Assembly: GCA_023453025.1 (NCBI GenBank)
Contig: JAEXUD010000041.1
Location: 1-59,728 of the forward strand
Length of the DNA: 59,728 nt
Direction: 5' to 3'
From: Bacillota bacterium
Lineage (GTDB): Bacteria > Bacillota > Clostridia > Tissierellales > Sedimentibacteraceae
Both the position numbers and the translations under genes were made by a program. Below are positions 40,868-49,380 of the stretch, in pieces. How positions within the stretch are numbered: the stretch's first letter is position 1; every line of letters starts with the position of its first letter. Under the pieces are notes generated by a model, which had not been told where the DNA came from, did no database searches, and saw nothing but the letters and a program-made list of their open reading frames with translations.

Positions 40868-42022
40868 ATGTTTAAAAAGGTTAACAGACTTAAAAGATTT
40901 GATTTCATTTTGTTTTTAACAACAATATTGTTATGTGTGTTTGGATTTATAATAATCAGCAGCGCTACTATGAGCAAGCTGTCAGGGAGTGAACCCTACC
41001 TTAAAACACAATTCATTGCATTTGCGCTTGGATTAATTATCTTATTTGCATTGGTTTTAATTGATTATGATATATACGGGCACTTTTATCTGCCTATTTA
41101 TGGAATAACATTGGTCTTGCTGATTTATGTATTGATAAATCCCGTGAGCGCATCTGAGTGGGGTGATGTCAGAAGCTGGATTGCTATTGGTCCCGTTGTG
41201 TTTCAGCCTTCGGAACTGGCTAAATTTGGTGTAATTATATCCGTATCAAAATATATAGACATCAACAAAGATGATTTAAACAATCCTGCAGTCTTGATAA
41301 GGATTCTGGTTTTTGCATTTATACCAATCGCATTAATTTTAATGCAGCCTGACCTGGGAACCGCATTAGTTTTCATATTTTTCATCTCTGTTATGATTTT
41401 CATAGCAGGTTTAGATCGAAAATATATTATTACAGTAATATTGATTGGATTAATATTACTTATTGTCGGTCTGGTTTCATTTTATTATATTATGCAGGAT
41501 TACACTCCAAATGAAGATTATAGAATAGACAGAATAGTTGCATTCTTTTATCCTGAAATTGACCCGGAGGACACAGGATATCAGGTTATTCAATCAAAGA
41601 CTGCGATTGGCTCAGGTATGCTGTATGGAAGAGGCTTGTACGAGGGAGTTCAGAATCAGCTGGGTTACCTTCCGACAAAAGAAACAGACTTTATATTTGC
41701 TGTAATTGGTGAAGAGCTTGGACTTGTAGGAGGATTGCTGCTTTTAACTTTGTACGCATTGCTTTTATATAGACTTATAAAAATTTCCAAGCATTCATCA
41801 AATATGTTCGGGTCGCTCATAGTATCAGGTATAACTGCAATGCTGTTTTTCCATATTTTCGAAAACATAGGAATGACAATGGGCTTGTTGCCGGTTACAG
41901 GAATACCTCTTCCATTTATAAGCTCGGGCGGAACATTTATGCTTGTAAACATGGTAAGTATAGGATTATGCCTAAGCGTTGGAATGAAAAGAGGTAAAAT
42001 AGATTTGAACGATTTATTATGA
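40868..42022 (+). CDS. rodA: SEDS-family glycosyltransferase RodA/FtsW
   Basis: 384 aa, ten or so transmembrane helices. Conserved SEDS stretches are WIAIGPVVFQPSELAK (about 104-119), LMQPDLGTALVF (about 159-170), GYLPTKETDFIFAVIGEELG (about 264-283) and GIPLPFISSGGTFM (about 350-363). It polymerises lipid II for elongation or sporulation. It has its own promoter and terminator. RodA fits best by overall length and motifs; SpoVE or FtsW is possible. Confidence 0.88.
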   Translation: MFKKVNRLKRFDFILFLTTILLCVFGFIIISSATMSKLSGSEPYLKTQFIAFALGLIILFALVLIDYDIYGHFYLPIYGITLVLLIYVLINPVSASEWGDVRSWIAIGPVVFQPSELAKFGVIISVSKYIDINKDDLNNPAVLIRILVFAFIPIALILMQPDLGTALVFIFFISVMIFIAGLDRKYIITVILIGLILLIVGLVSFYYIMQDYTPNEDYRIDRIVAFFYPEIDPEDTGYQVIQSKTAIGSGMLYGRGLYEGVQNQLGYLPTKETDFIFAVIGEELGLVGGLLLLTLYALLLYRLIKISKHSSNMFGSLIVSGITAMLFFHIFENIGMTMGLLPVTGIPLPFISSGGTFMLVNMVSIGLCLSVGMKRGKIDLNDLL

Positions 42023-42039
42023 AAAGCGGGAAAAATGAG

Positions 42040-42075
42040 TGACAAGGGGGTTACAACAACCCTGTCCCCTTGTCA
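42040..42075. terminator. Hairpin between convergent rodA and nucleoside kinase genes
   Basis: TGACAAGGGG pairs with CCCCTTGTCA around a 16-base loop. No long T-run on either side, so efficiency is uncertain. Confidence 0.65.
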
Positions 42076-42080
42076 GGCTG

Positions 42081-43733
42081 TTATTCGAAGCAGCTTTCTC
42101 CTATAAATTCCCGCAATATAGAAGTATTGGGAATCGCTTCTTCATTTCCTATTGGTTTGAAATAGCTCAGGAATTTTAACAGTCTTTGCTTTTCGGGATA
42201 AAATTTGCTTTCCAGATTTATTTCTTTTATTAATGGCTCGGCATATTTTTTCAAAACACATAGTTCATAAACCAATGCAGAGTTAAAAATTGCATCTGCA
42301 TTTTCCTGAAACGGAAAAATGTATCTTTCTGCTCCCCTGACAACATTATCCCAAAGCTCCATTGTTTTAAGCGCATCATTACCCCTATGAGTATTGTCTC
42401 TGACAATTCTTCTTATAAGTCTCAAATCAGATGTTGCAATACGGTTATGATTGTCGATGTTTAACTGAGTCAGAGCGCTTATGTATATTTTAAATTTATT
42501 TATTTGAGGTATTTGCTTGGTAAGCTCGTCATTTAAACCATGAATTCCCTCAATTATAATTATGTGGTCCTTTGTTAAGGTAACAGGTTCTCTTGTATAT
42601 TCCCGTTTGCCGATTTTAAAATTATAGACCGGAATGTTCACCGTTTCGCATGACATCAGGCTTAAAAGCTGTTCATTGAACAAATCTAAATCAAGCGCAT
42701 TAATAGTTTCAAAATCATAATCACCGTTTTCATCCTTTGGTGTCATATGTCTGTCTATGAAATAATCATCAAGTGACAATGCAAATGTCTTTTTACCGTT
42801 TACCCTGAGTTGAATAGAAAGCCTTTGAGCAAAGGTTGTTTTCCCCGATGAGGACGGTCCGGCTATAAGTATGATCTTGATGTTTTTATCGTTAGTTATT
42901 TCGTCAGCTATATATGCAATTTTTTTCTCGTGCAGGGCTTCATTGATGCGTATCATATCGTCTATGTAGTTATCATCAATTTTCCTGTTCAAAGCGCCCA
43001 CATAGCCGACATCCATTATTTCCCCCCAATCCTCTGCTTCCTTGAATACCTTGTAAAGCTTTTTTTGTTCAAGAAGCTCAGGAAGCTCAAAATTATTTTC
43101 TCTTGTGGGATAATTTAATATAATGCCCGGATAAAATAATCTCAAATCAAATTTATCAACAAACTCAGTATTAGGTGCCAGATAACCATAAAATGTATCG
43201 TAATAACCATCCAGCTCATACACACGAATCTTGTCTCCAACCCAATACTTTAAAAGTTCAACCTTATCCATCATTCCTTGTTTAATAAAAATCTCTTCAG
43301 CTTCTTTTAAACTTAAAAACATTGAATTAATAGGTCTTTTGGCATCTATTATCTCTTGCATCTTATTTTTTATATTATCAAGCTTGCGCTTATTAAACTT
43401 ATGATTAGATTTAAGCTCTGTATACAATCCTTTGTTTAATGAATGCTCTATCGTAACATCAATATCATCAAATAAGTCTTTGCATGCTTTTATATAAATT
43501 AAAGACAACGTTCTTATGTATATCCTGTGTCCGTCCCTGTCCATGATATTTAAGAATTCTATTTTGTCATTTTCAATAAATTCAGCATTCATAAGCTCTT
43601 GAAGCCTGTTATTGACCTTGATACCCAGATATTTGCTGTAATCTTCCTTGTATGTTCTCTTAAGCAATTCAAAAAGTGATTCATTTTTATCAATTTTAAT
43701 TACTTTATTTTCATTAACCAATAATATATTCAT
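42081..43733 (-). CDS. TGS/ThrRS-like domain plus uridine-kinase-type nucleoside kinase
   Basis: 550 aa. An N-terminal TGS-like part (1-60) and a ThrRS-second-additional-domain-like part (about 60-190) precede a phosphoribulokinase/uridine kinase domain with Walker A IAGPSSSGKTTFAQ (near 290) and LSLDDYFIDR (near 320). A known clostridial and Thermotoga-type architecture annotated as nucleoside kinase. It probably phosphorylates uridine or cytidine; the role of the synthetase-like half is unclear. It follows the RluA gene by 11 bp. Confidence 0.86.
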   Translation of the reverse strand: MNILLVNENKVIKIDKNESLFELLKRTYKEDYSKYLGIKVNNRLQELMNAEFIENDKIEFLNIMDRDGHRIYIRTLSLIYIKACKDLFDDIDVTIEHSLNKGLYTELKSNHKFNKRKLDNIKNKMQEIIDAKRPINSMFLSLKEAEEIFIKQGMMDKVELLKYWVGDKIRVYELDGYYDTFYGYLAPNTEFVDKFDLRLFYPGIILNYPTRENNFELPELLEQKKLYKVFKEAEDWGEIMDVGYVGALNRKIDDNYIDDMIRINEALHEKKIAYIADEITNDKNIKIILIAGPSSSGKTTFAQRLSIQLRVNGKKTFALSLDDYFIDRHMTPKDENGDYDFETINALDLDLFNEQLLSLMSCETVNIPVYNFKIGKREYTREPVTLTKDHIIIIEGIHGLNDELTKQIPQINKFKIYISALTQLNIDNHNRIATSDLRLIRRIVRDNTHRGNDALKTMELWDNVVRGAERYIFPFQENADAIFNSALVYELCVLKKYAEPLIKEINLESKFYPEKQRLLKFLSYFKPIGNEEAIPNTSILREFIGESCFE

Positions 43734-43744
43734 TGTTCACCTCA

Positions 43745-44656
43745 TTAATTTAATATTATTCTCTCACCTATTTCTGATTTTACCTCCATCCCGTTTAAAT
43801 ACTCTAATTTTTCCTCGTATCCTCCAAGCACCATCCTGTAGGCATGAAGCACCTGGAATTTTTCGCTATCCTTTTTTCCATACTTCCTGTCACCGGCTAT
43901 GGGGTATCCTATAGATGATAAATGTGCTCTGATTTGATGGGCACGCCCTGTTTCAATTTCAATTTCAAGCCATGTGTAGTTTCCTTCTGTTCTTAAGGGA
44001 TGAGCATATGTTACAATTTCTTTGGCATTTTCAGTAATTTCCTTAACTACCTTAACCATATTTTTATTTTCATTTTTTATAAGATAATCTTTTAATTCCA
44101 GGTCATGTTTTATTATACCGTGAACTTTAGCCATATAGTACTTTTTTATTTTTCTTTCTCTTATTGCCTTATTAGTCTGTTTTAACGCATCGTAATTCTT
44201 TGCAGCTATTACAAGTCCTGATGTATTTTTATCTAATCTGTTGCATACGGCAGGCTTAAATGTAAAGCTTATATTTTCTTCCTTTGCATCAAGGTACATT
44301 TTTATTTCATCCACCAGGTTTCTGGCACTGGTTTCATCGGGCTGTGAGCTTAATCCTATAGGCTTGTTTACAACAAGTATATTATCATCCTCATATATAA
44401 CCTTAAAATGTATCTCGGTTTCTTTCAGTGTTTTTTTTTCTCTGAATTTATCTATTGTTTCATCAGACAGAAAAAGTTTAACAATATCATCCTTCCGCAA
44501 AACCGCTTCAGGTTCAGCTTTTGAATCATTCAGCTTTATATTTTTCTTCCTGATCATTTTATAAATAAATGACTGATTAGCTTTATTGAGATATTTTCTT
44601 AAAAACCTATCCAGCCTTTGTCCTTCTTCATTGATTGTAATTTTTATTTCCTTCAT
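43745..44656 (-). CDS. RluA-family pseudouridine synthase (RluC/RluD type)
   Basis: 303 aa. N-terminal S4 RNA-binding domain (about 14-60), catalytic D142 in NRLDKNTSGL and EIETGRAHQIRAHL near residue 230. It isomerises uridines in rRNA. The exact target cannot be assigned. In an operon with the nucleoside kinase. Confidence 0.92.
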   Translation of the reverse strand: MKEIKITINEEGQRLDRFLRKYLNKANQSFIYKMIRKKNIKLNDSKAEPEAVLRKDDIVKLFLSDETIDKFREKKTLKETEIHFKVIYEDDNILVVNKPIGLSSQPDETSARNLVDEIKMYLDAKEENISFTFKPAVCNRLDKNTSGLVIAAKNYDALKQTNKAIRERKIKKYYMAKVHGIIKHDLELKDYLIKNENKNMVKVVKEITENAKEIVTYAHPLRTEGNYTWLEIEIETGRAHQIRAHLSSIGYPIAGDRKYGKKDSEKFQVLHAYRMVLGGYEEKLEYLNGMEVKSEIGERIILN

Positions 44657-44766
44657 AAGCTCTCCATGTTTTGTTTTGGTTTCTTTATTATATCAAAAAT
44701 TCGGTCAAAGTATATATACATTTGTAAAATTTGATAAAATTAACTAGTTTTTATTAAATGTGGTTA

Positions 44767-44795
44767 TTGAATCGAGTCAATTTTTATGTTAATAT
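44767..44795 (+). promoter_or_regulatory. Promoter of the MltG-like domain gene
   Basis: TTGAAT, 17 bp, TAATAT at 44790-44795; the ATG follows about 30 bp later. Confidence 0.72.
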
Positions 44796-44826
44796 ATTAG
44801 TTACTGGAAATGCTAAGGAGTGACGT

Positions 44827-45327
44827 ATGAAAAAGATAATTAATGCAATAAGAGATCTTTTATATAATATTACAGACTATGGATTAATAATTACTGTAAT
44901 AGTAGTAATGGCTTTAATATTAGGTTGGAGATTCGATATTCTATTTAACAGAGGCATTGATAAGCCAATAATTGCAGAATTGCCTGAAATGCCTGAACCT
45001 ATAGAAAATAATGAGCCGGAAGACTCCGAACCGATTAACTCTGAAGAACCGGGACAAAATGAAGAAAATCCAGAAAATCAAGTTCCTACCGAGCCGGAAG
45101 TTCCACAAGGAACAGGTTTGATTGCAACTGTCGATATTCCGGAAGGTTCATATCCTTCAGGCATAGGAGACTTACTTATAAATTCTAACTTAATCAATGA
45201 CAAACAGGAATTCCTGGACAGATCTGTTGAGCTTGGCCTGGATACAAGACTGAGAAGTGGAATATTTGAAATTGAAGTCGGAACATCATTAGATGATATA
45301 ATAAAAATAATTGCAAACGCAAAATAA
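44827..45327 (+). CDS. Membrane-anchored protein with lone MltG/YceG-type LysM-like domain
   Basis: 166 aa. One transmembrane helix (about 18-38), a Pro/Glu/Asn-rich extracellular linker (about 50-97) and a C-terminal domain (about 100-166) matching the LysM-like start of MltG: VDIPEGSYPSGIGDLLINS, then FEIEVGTSLDDIIKII. The catalytic transglycosylase domain is absent. It probably binds peptidoglycan or modulates a cell-wall enzyme. It has its own promoter and a hairpin behind it. SD AAGGAG. Confidence 0.78.
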   Translation: MKKIINAIRDLLYNITDYGLIITVIVVMALILGWRFDILFNRGIDKPIIAELPEMPEPIENNEPEDSEPINSEEPGQNEENPENQVPTEPEVPQGTGLIATVDIPEGSYPSGIGDLLINSNLINDKQEFLDRSVELGLDTRLRSGIFEIEVGTSLDDIIKIIANAK

Positions 45328-45331
45328 AAGA

Positions 45332-45359
45332 GAATGGACAGAGGTAACTCTGTCCATTC
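45332..45359. terminator. Bidirectional hairpin terminator
   Basis: GAATGGACAGAG-4-CTCTGTCCATTC. In the minus direction CTCTTTTATTTT follows, so it also ends the opposing gene, whose stop lies four bases away. Confidence 0.82.
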
Positions 45360-45362
45360 CTG

Positions 45363-45917
45363 CTAATATTTTGAATTTACATAGTAGTCTATAACTGATT
45401 TTTTTCTTTTTTCATCAAACACATTTTCTTTTTTTAATACATCCAAAAGCCACAGGCTTTTAGAATGAAGGACCGCATATTCAAAATCACTCAGAACTAT
45501 TTCATAAAGCTTGCCCTCAAGGTTTGTTGATTCCATTTTAATAAAGTAAGCATCTATATTTTCATAATGAAGAAACCTTAACAGGCGAAAGGTTGTTTTA
45601 TCTTTTTCATTATAATAATAATCAGCTTCATTCAGGTACTTGCTGTAAAAGCTGATATGCTTTCCCTTATCCTTGATTTCCTGGGCAATCATCATATGGT
45701 ACTTAGCCATCATATTGTAATATTGATAGTTGTACATTCCTTTTTCAAAGCTGTCAATACGCTGAAAAGGTTTAATATTCTTTTCAAGCATATATTTATA
45801 ATTTAATTCCAAATACTCCTTCTTGTTTATATCTCCGTTCATATGCTGAATAATAAGCATGTCTCTATGTTCGAAGAACTCATCGAATATAGTCTTGTTT
45901 GGCTTGAAATAATTCAT
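45363..45917 (-). CDS. Hypothetical helical protein
   Basis: 184 aa from the ATG at 45917 (AAAGAGT six bases before); a start 24 bases earlier has no ribosome site. Rich in Tyr, Met and Lys and largely alpha-helical in appearance (YYNMMAKYHMMIAQEIKDKG), without signal peptide, membrane helix or catalytic motif. Neighbours give no pathway. I do not recognise the family. Confidence 0.7.
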   Translation of the reverse strand: MNYFKPNKTIFDEFFEHRDMLIIQHMNGDINKKEYLELNYKYMLEKNIKPFQRIDSFEKGMYNYQYYNMMAKYHMMIAQEIKDKGKHISFYSKYLNEADYYYNEKDKTTFRLLRFLHYENIDAYFIKMESTNLEGKLYEIVLSDFEYAVLHSKSLWLLDVLKKENVFDEKRKKSVIDYYVNSKY

Positions 45918-46027
45918 AAAATCACTCTTTCTAATTGTCATACTGAAACGTACATTAATTTTAACAGAAAACTATCATTTTAGCAAGAGCGATAAAAGCT
46001 AAGAAATTGGAATATTAATATACAAAA

Positions 46028-46054
46028 GCCACCGATTAACTCTTAATCGGTGGC
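46028..46054 (-). terminator. Strong terminator of the P-loop gene
   Basis: GCCACCGATTAA-3-TTAATCGGTGGC then TTTTG in the minus direction. Confidence 0.9.
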
Positions 46055-46062
46055 ATATTTCA

Positions 46063-46491
46063 TCAAGACATCAATGCCTCTGCTAATATTCTATCTTTAA
46101 ATACATCTGGAACATCATCTACTTCATGATTTACACTCATTACAAAATTAACATTAAACTGCTCTGATAAAAAATCAAGTCTTTTAACAACCGCTTCTAA
46201 ATTATCCATCCCTGCTTGTGCTATTTTGTACAATCCATCTATGTACACTAATTCAACATCGTAATCTGTTGCTATTAAACCACATACAAAACCTTGAAAC
46301 TGCTCAGGATTTGTAAGTCCGAATTCCTTTGTGTTTATATATCTGATTCTATAATCCAAATCGAATATGTGCCTGTTGTTCGCTTCTAGGAAAACCATCT
46401 TTCCTTGTATACTCTCGATTATTTTGTTTGCCATGTCAATCATTCTTTTTGTTTTGCCAGTACCGTTGTGTCCACAAACCAATTGAACCAT
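46063..46491 (-). CDS. Small P-loop NTPase-like protein
   Basis: 142 aa from the ATG at 46491 (AGGAG ten bases upstream). A Walker A near the N-terminus, GHNGTGKTKRM, is followed by beta-strands VFLEA, VELVYIDGL (possible Walker B) and VNFVMSVNH. It resembles small clostridial proteins sometimes labelled PilT-like; there is no type IV pilus gene here, so that label should not be trusted. It is monocistronic. Function unknown. Confidence 0.75.
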   Translation of the reverse strand: MVQLVCGHNGTGKTKRMIDMANKIIESIQGKMVFLEANNRHIFDLDYRIRYINTKEFGLTNPEQFQGFVCGLIATDYDVELVYIDGLYKIAQAGMDNLEAVVKRLDFLSEQFNVNFVMSVNHEVDDVPDVFKDRILAEALMS

Positions 46492-46607
46492 AATAATCAC
46501 ACTCCTATGTTTTTATTTTATAAAAGTTAATTACATATATATTGTACCACAAATTGAAAATGTTTACACCAATTATTTTTAAAAATTACAAGATTTATTC
46601 GTATATT

Positions 46608-47543
46608 TTACATTTCACTTATGGTATAATTTTTTAATGTCTTTGACCCTTGGTATCTTCTTTCCCTATTCATCCTTTCCAAAATGTCGTCTTTTATTTT
46701 CCACCAGCTCATTCCCCAGTTAACAAATAATGAATTTTCCTTAGGAGCTCTTCCTACAAGTCTTTGGACCACAATATCCTTATCCAGATATTCAAGAAAA
46801 GTAATTACTCTTTCAACGTATTCTTCTTCTGTTATTACAGTTATTTCCTTATTTTTATATAATATTCCCATTTTTGTATTTTCCATAATATACAGCGAAT
46901 GAATTTTAACCTGGTCTATTTTAAGCACCGATAAAATTTTAGCTGCTTCTACCGCATCAATTTCAATATCGCCCGGTAAATTTAAAATAACATGAGTGCA
47001 AATTTCAAAACCATATTTTTTTATTCTTAATACAGCGTCAATAAATTCGGCAAGAGTATGCCCCCTGTTGATTGAAATCAATGTGTGATAATTAACGGTT
47101 TGAAGACCCAGCTCTATGGATATGTTAACATTGTGCTCATTTTTTATCAAATTCAGGAATTCAAGGTATTCATCGCCAATACAGTCAGGTCTTGTTGAAA
47201 TAGATATCTCAACTATATTATCCATAACAGCTTCACTAATAAATTGTTTGAAATTTTCTAGTTTAAGGTAAGTATTTGTATAATTTTGAAAATATGCTAT
47301 AAATTTTTTAGCCTTATACTTTTTGGAAATATAATTCATATTTTGTGTAAGCTGCTCTTTCACGCTCATAGTATTTGCATGCATCTCAAATCCTGTCCCC
47401 ACTTCAGCACAAAATGTGCATCCTCCATACCCTATAGTTCCATCCCTGTTAGGGCATGTGCATGGAATATTTACAGGCAGTTTATATACCTTTTCGCCGT
47501 ATTTCTCTTTTAAAAATTTTGAATACTCATTATATATTTTCAT
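46608..47543 (-). CDS. TIGR01212-family radical SAM protein (YtqA-like)
   Basis: 311 aa. Cysteines C28, C30, C42 and C45 in the pattern PCTCPNRDG..GGCTFC mark the family (Elp3-like core, no HAT domain). SISTRPDCIGDEYLEFL and ELGLQTVNYHTL also match. Function is unproven; relatives act on tRNA or proteins. Monocistronic. SD AGGA. The stretch 47544-47778 to its right is AT-rich with no gene. Confidence 0.9.
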   Translation of the reverse strand: MKIYNEYSKFLKEKYGEKVYKLPVNIPCTCPNRDGTIGYGGCTFCAEVGTGFEMHANTMSVKEQLTQNMNYISKKYKAKKFIAYFQNYTNTYLKLENFKQFISEAVMDNIVEISISTRPDCIGDEYLEFLNLIKNEHNVNISIELGLQTVNYHTLISINRGHTLAEFIDAVLRIKKYGFEICTHVILNLPGDIEIDAVEAAKILSVLKIDQVKIHSLYIMENTKMGILYKNKEITVITEEEYVERVITFLEYLDKDIVVQRLVGRAPKENSLFVNWGMSWWKIKDDILERMNRERRYQGSKTLKNYTISEM

Positions 47544-47778
47544 ACTGTTCCTATCTTTTGTGAAATTTTATAAAATATTTGGTTAATATAAATTATAAAT
47601 AGATTTACTTACCAAATCAATTAAAATCATAAATTTTTTAAATTTTATAAAAGTGGAATATTTTTTCAAGACTCGTTAATTATTTATAAATTACCATTAA
47701 ATAAATTAAATTCTTTTTAATTTTCTGCAAATAATAACTTAACAAATTAAATAAATCATTTTTATGAGGAGGTATAAT

Positions 47779-47994
47779 ATGCATATTAAAGAAGGTATAA
47801 TTCCAACAGTTCTTGGAACAGTGGTAACAGCAACAGGAGTTGCATTGAAGGATAGTATTCCTGATTCTTATAGAAACGGAATAATCGGATTTGGTTTAGC
47901 ACATATTGCTTTTGGTTCAGCTGAATTAGTAGGCCAGAATATCCAGAACAAGGATATGATGAAGAAGGTTACGAAAGCAATATCTTTCAGATAA
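47779..47994 (+). CDS. Small glycine-rich hypothetical membrane-associated protein
   Basis: 71 aa from the ATG at 47779 with GGAGG seven bases upstream. Two amphipathic/hydrophobic segments rich in Gly and Ala (IPTVLGTVVTATGVAL and GIIGFGLAHIAFG) and a basic C-terminus (MMKKVTKAISFR). Small clostridial proteins of this type are frequent but uncharacterised. A good ribosome site and a following terminator support it as a real gene. Confidence 0.78.
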   Translation: MHIKEGIIPTVLGTVVTATGVALKDSIPDSYRNGIIGFGLAHIAFGSAELVGQNIQNKDMMKKVTKAISFR

Positions 47995-48025
47995 ACTTAA
48001 AAAAGCTTATTATTCCAAAATAAAA

Positions 48026-48082
48026 AAAGTGCCCGTACTTAACTCTCAGATTATTAGTCTGAGTGCCTTATATGGCACTTTT
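48026..48082. terminator. Compound hairpin terminator between convergent genes
   Basis: Outer arms AAAGTGCC and GGCACTTT enclose an inner hairpin (ACTCTCAGA / TCTGAGT). T-rich on the right, A-rich on the left, so it can stop transcription from both sides. Confidence 0.82.
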
Positions 48083-48087
48083 CTTAT

Positions 48088-48279
48088 TCAGGCGAATATT
48101 ACGTAAAGCAATGAATACAAACCGGCAATACCAATCAATATATAAATCAATCTGCCAATTTTATTTTTCCAGCCTCCGAAGAAATTATCTACAATATCAA
48201 TTTTTGCTAATCCATACAAACCCCAGTTCAAGGCTCCTATGATAATAAGAATTGACGCAATGGCCGTTATTATTCTCAT
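48088..48279 (-). CDS. DUF378 small membrane protein
   Basis: 63 aa, two transmembrane helices (about 3-23 and 41-61) with the DUF378 signature IGALNWGLYGL. GAGGAGG precedes the ATG. Family function unknown; homologous to B. subtilis YuzA. Confidence 0.9.
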   Translation of the reverse strand: MRIITAIASILIIIGALNWGLYGLAKIDIVDNFFGGWKNKIGRLIYILIGIAGLYSLLYVIFA

Positions 48280-48350
48280 ACTTCCTCCTCAAAATCTAAT
48301 ATTATTACATTATATTTGAGTACTTCAGAAATATGTACAAAGCTTAAATA

Positions 48351-49190
48351 TTATTTAGATAGCTTGAAAATTTCATCCAAGGCATAATACACACCTGAAT
48401 TATTGTTATCATAGTCGGTTGTTCTTTTAGCTGCCGCAATTGACTCCATTGTCCCATTTTTCATGGCAATGCCCAGCCCTGAATTTTTTAGCAGCTCAAT
48501 GTCATTATTGTCATCACCTATTGCAATTATTTCATCAATACTGATATTTTTTACGGCGGCATATCTTTTTATAGCGTTCCATTTACAGCCATATGGATGG
48601 AGAAATTCAAGCAACGCTCTTTTACTTATATTTCTGTTGCATATTGTATTAAATCTGCCCATGCCCTTATTTTTCATTTCATTGCCAAATGAGCAAAGCT
48701 TATTGTATTCATCAAAGTAGCAAACCGATAGAATTTTATCCATATCACTTGGTATGAACTTCATGTGTCTTGCCCTGCTATTATCATTTTTTATATATCC
48801 TAAATATGCTTCTTCATAGTTTTCTCTTTCATATACTATATCATAGCCATTAAAATATTCATCTACATGGACAACCGGATTAAGATTCAGCTTTAATCCT
48901 TCATTATAAATAATTTCGAATTCCTTAGGATCTAAATAATTACTCTCTATAACCTCATCATTTTCTGATTTTCTGATAACAGAACCATTGTTAGCCAGAA
49001 TAACAGGTTGTACAATTTTTATTTTTTCTGTCAGCGTTTTAGCCATATAATAATTTCTGCCTGTAGCTATGACTATTTCAACATCTCGTGTATGCAATTC
49101 TCCTAAGGCTTTGATTGTTTTTTCGCTTATTTGTTTTTCATCATCTAATAAAGTTCCGTCCAAGTCCAGTACTATCATTTTATAGTTCAT
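48351..49190 (-). CDS. Cof-type HAD-superfamily phosphatase
   Basis: 279 aa. HAD motif I DLDGTLLDDEK (about 9-19), motif II ATGRN and motif III/IV IAIGDDNNDIELLKNSGLGIAM (about 220-241). The C2B cap fits the Cof/SupH group, which dephosphorylates sugar phosphates, FMN or pyridoxal phosphate. Substrate unknown. It lies alone between two spacers. Confidence 0.92.
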   Translation of the reverse strand: MNYKMIVLDLDGTLLDDEKQISEKTIKALGELHTRDVEIVIATGRNYYMAKTLTEKIKIVQPVILANNGSVIRKSENDEVIESNYLDPKEFEIIYNEGLKLNLNPVVHVDEYFNGYDIVYERENYEEAYLGYIKNDNSRARHMKFIPSDMDKILSVCYFDEYNKLCSFGNEMKNKGMGRFNTICNRNISKRALLEFLHPYGCKWNAIKRYAAVKNISIDEIIAIGDDNNDIELLKNSGLGIAMKNGTMESIAAAKRTTDYDNNNSGVYYALDEIFKLSK

Positions 49191-49345
49191 TCAATCACCC
49201 ATATTAATTATACTCTCGATTTAATCAATTGTCCATGTATTTAACAGCCTTTTACATGAGAGTTCGCTATCCACCATCTTTAGGCTAGTAATTCTGAAGT
49301 AATCCATGCTATGCATCAACGAAAGAAATTCTCTTGCATAAAAAA

Positions 49346-49367
49346 TACGGCAGAAGCTTCTGCCGTA
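49346..49367 (-). terminator. Terminator of the opp operon
   Basis: Perfect palindrome TACGGCAGAAGCTTCTGCCGTA, i.e. 11-bp arms, followed by TTTTTT in the minus direction, 13 bp after the oppA stop. Confidence 0.92.
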
Positions 49368-49380
49368 CTTTCACATTTCT

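Noticed and set aside
46063..46491. PilT-like (twitching motility) label for the small P-loop protein
   Set aside because: Only a Walker A is visible and no pilus gene is present; function left open.
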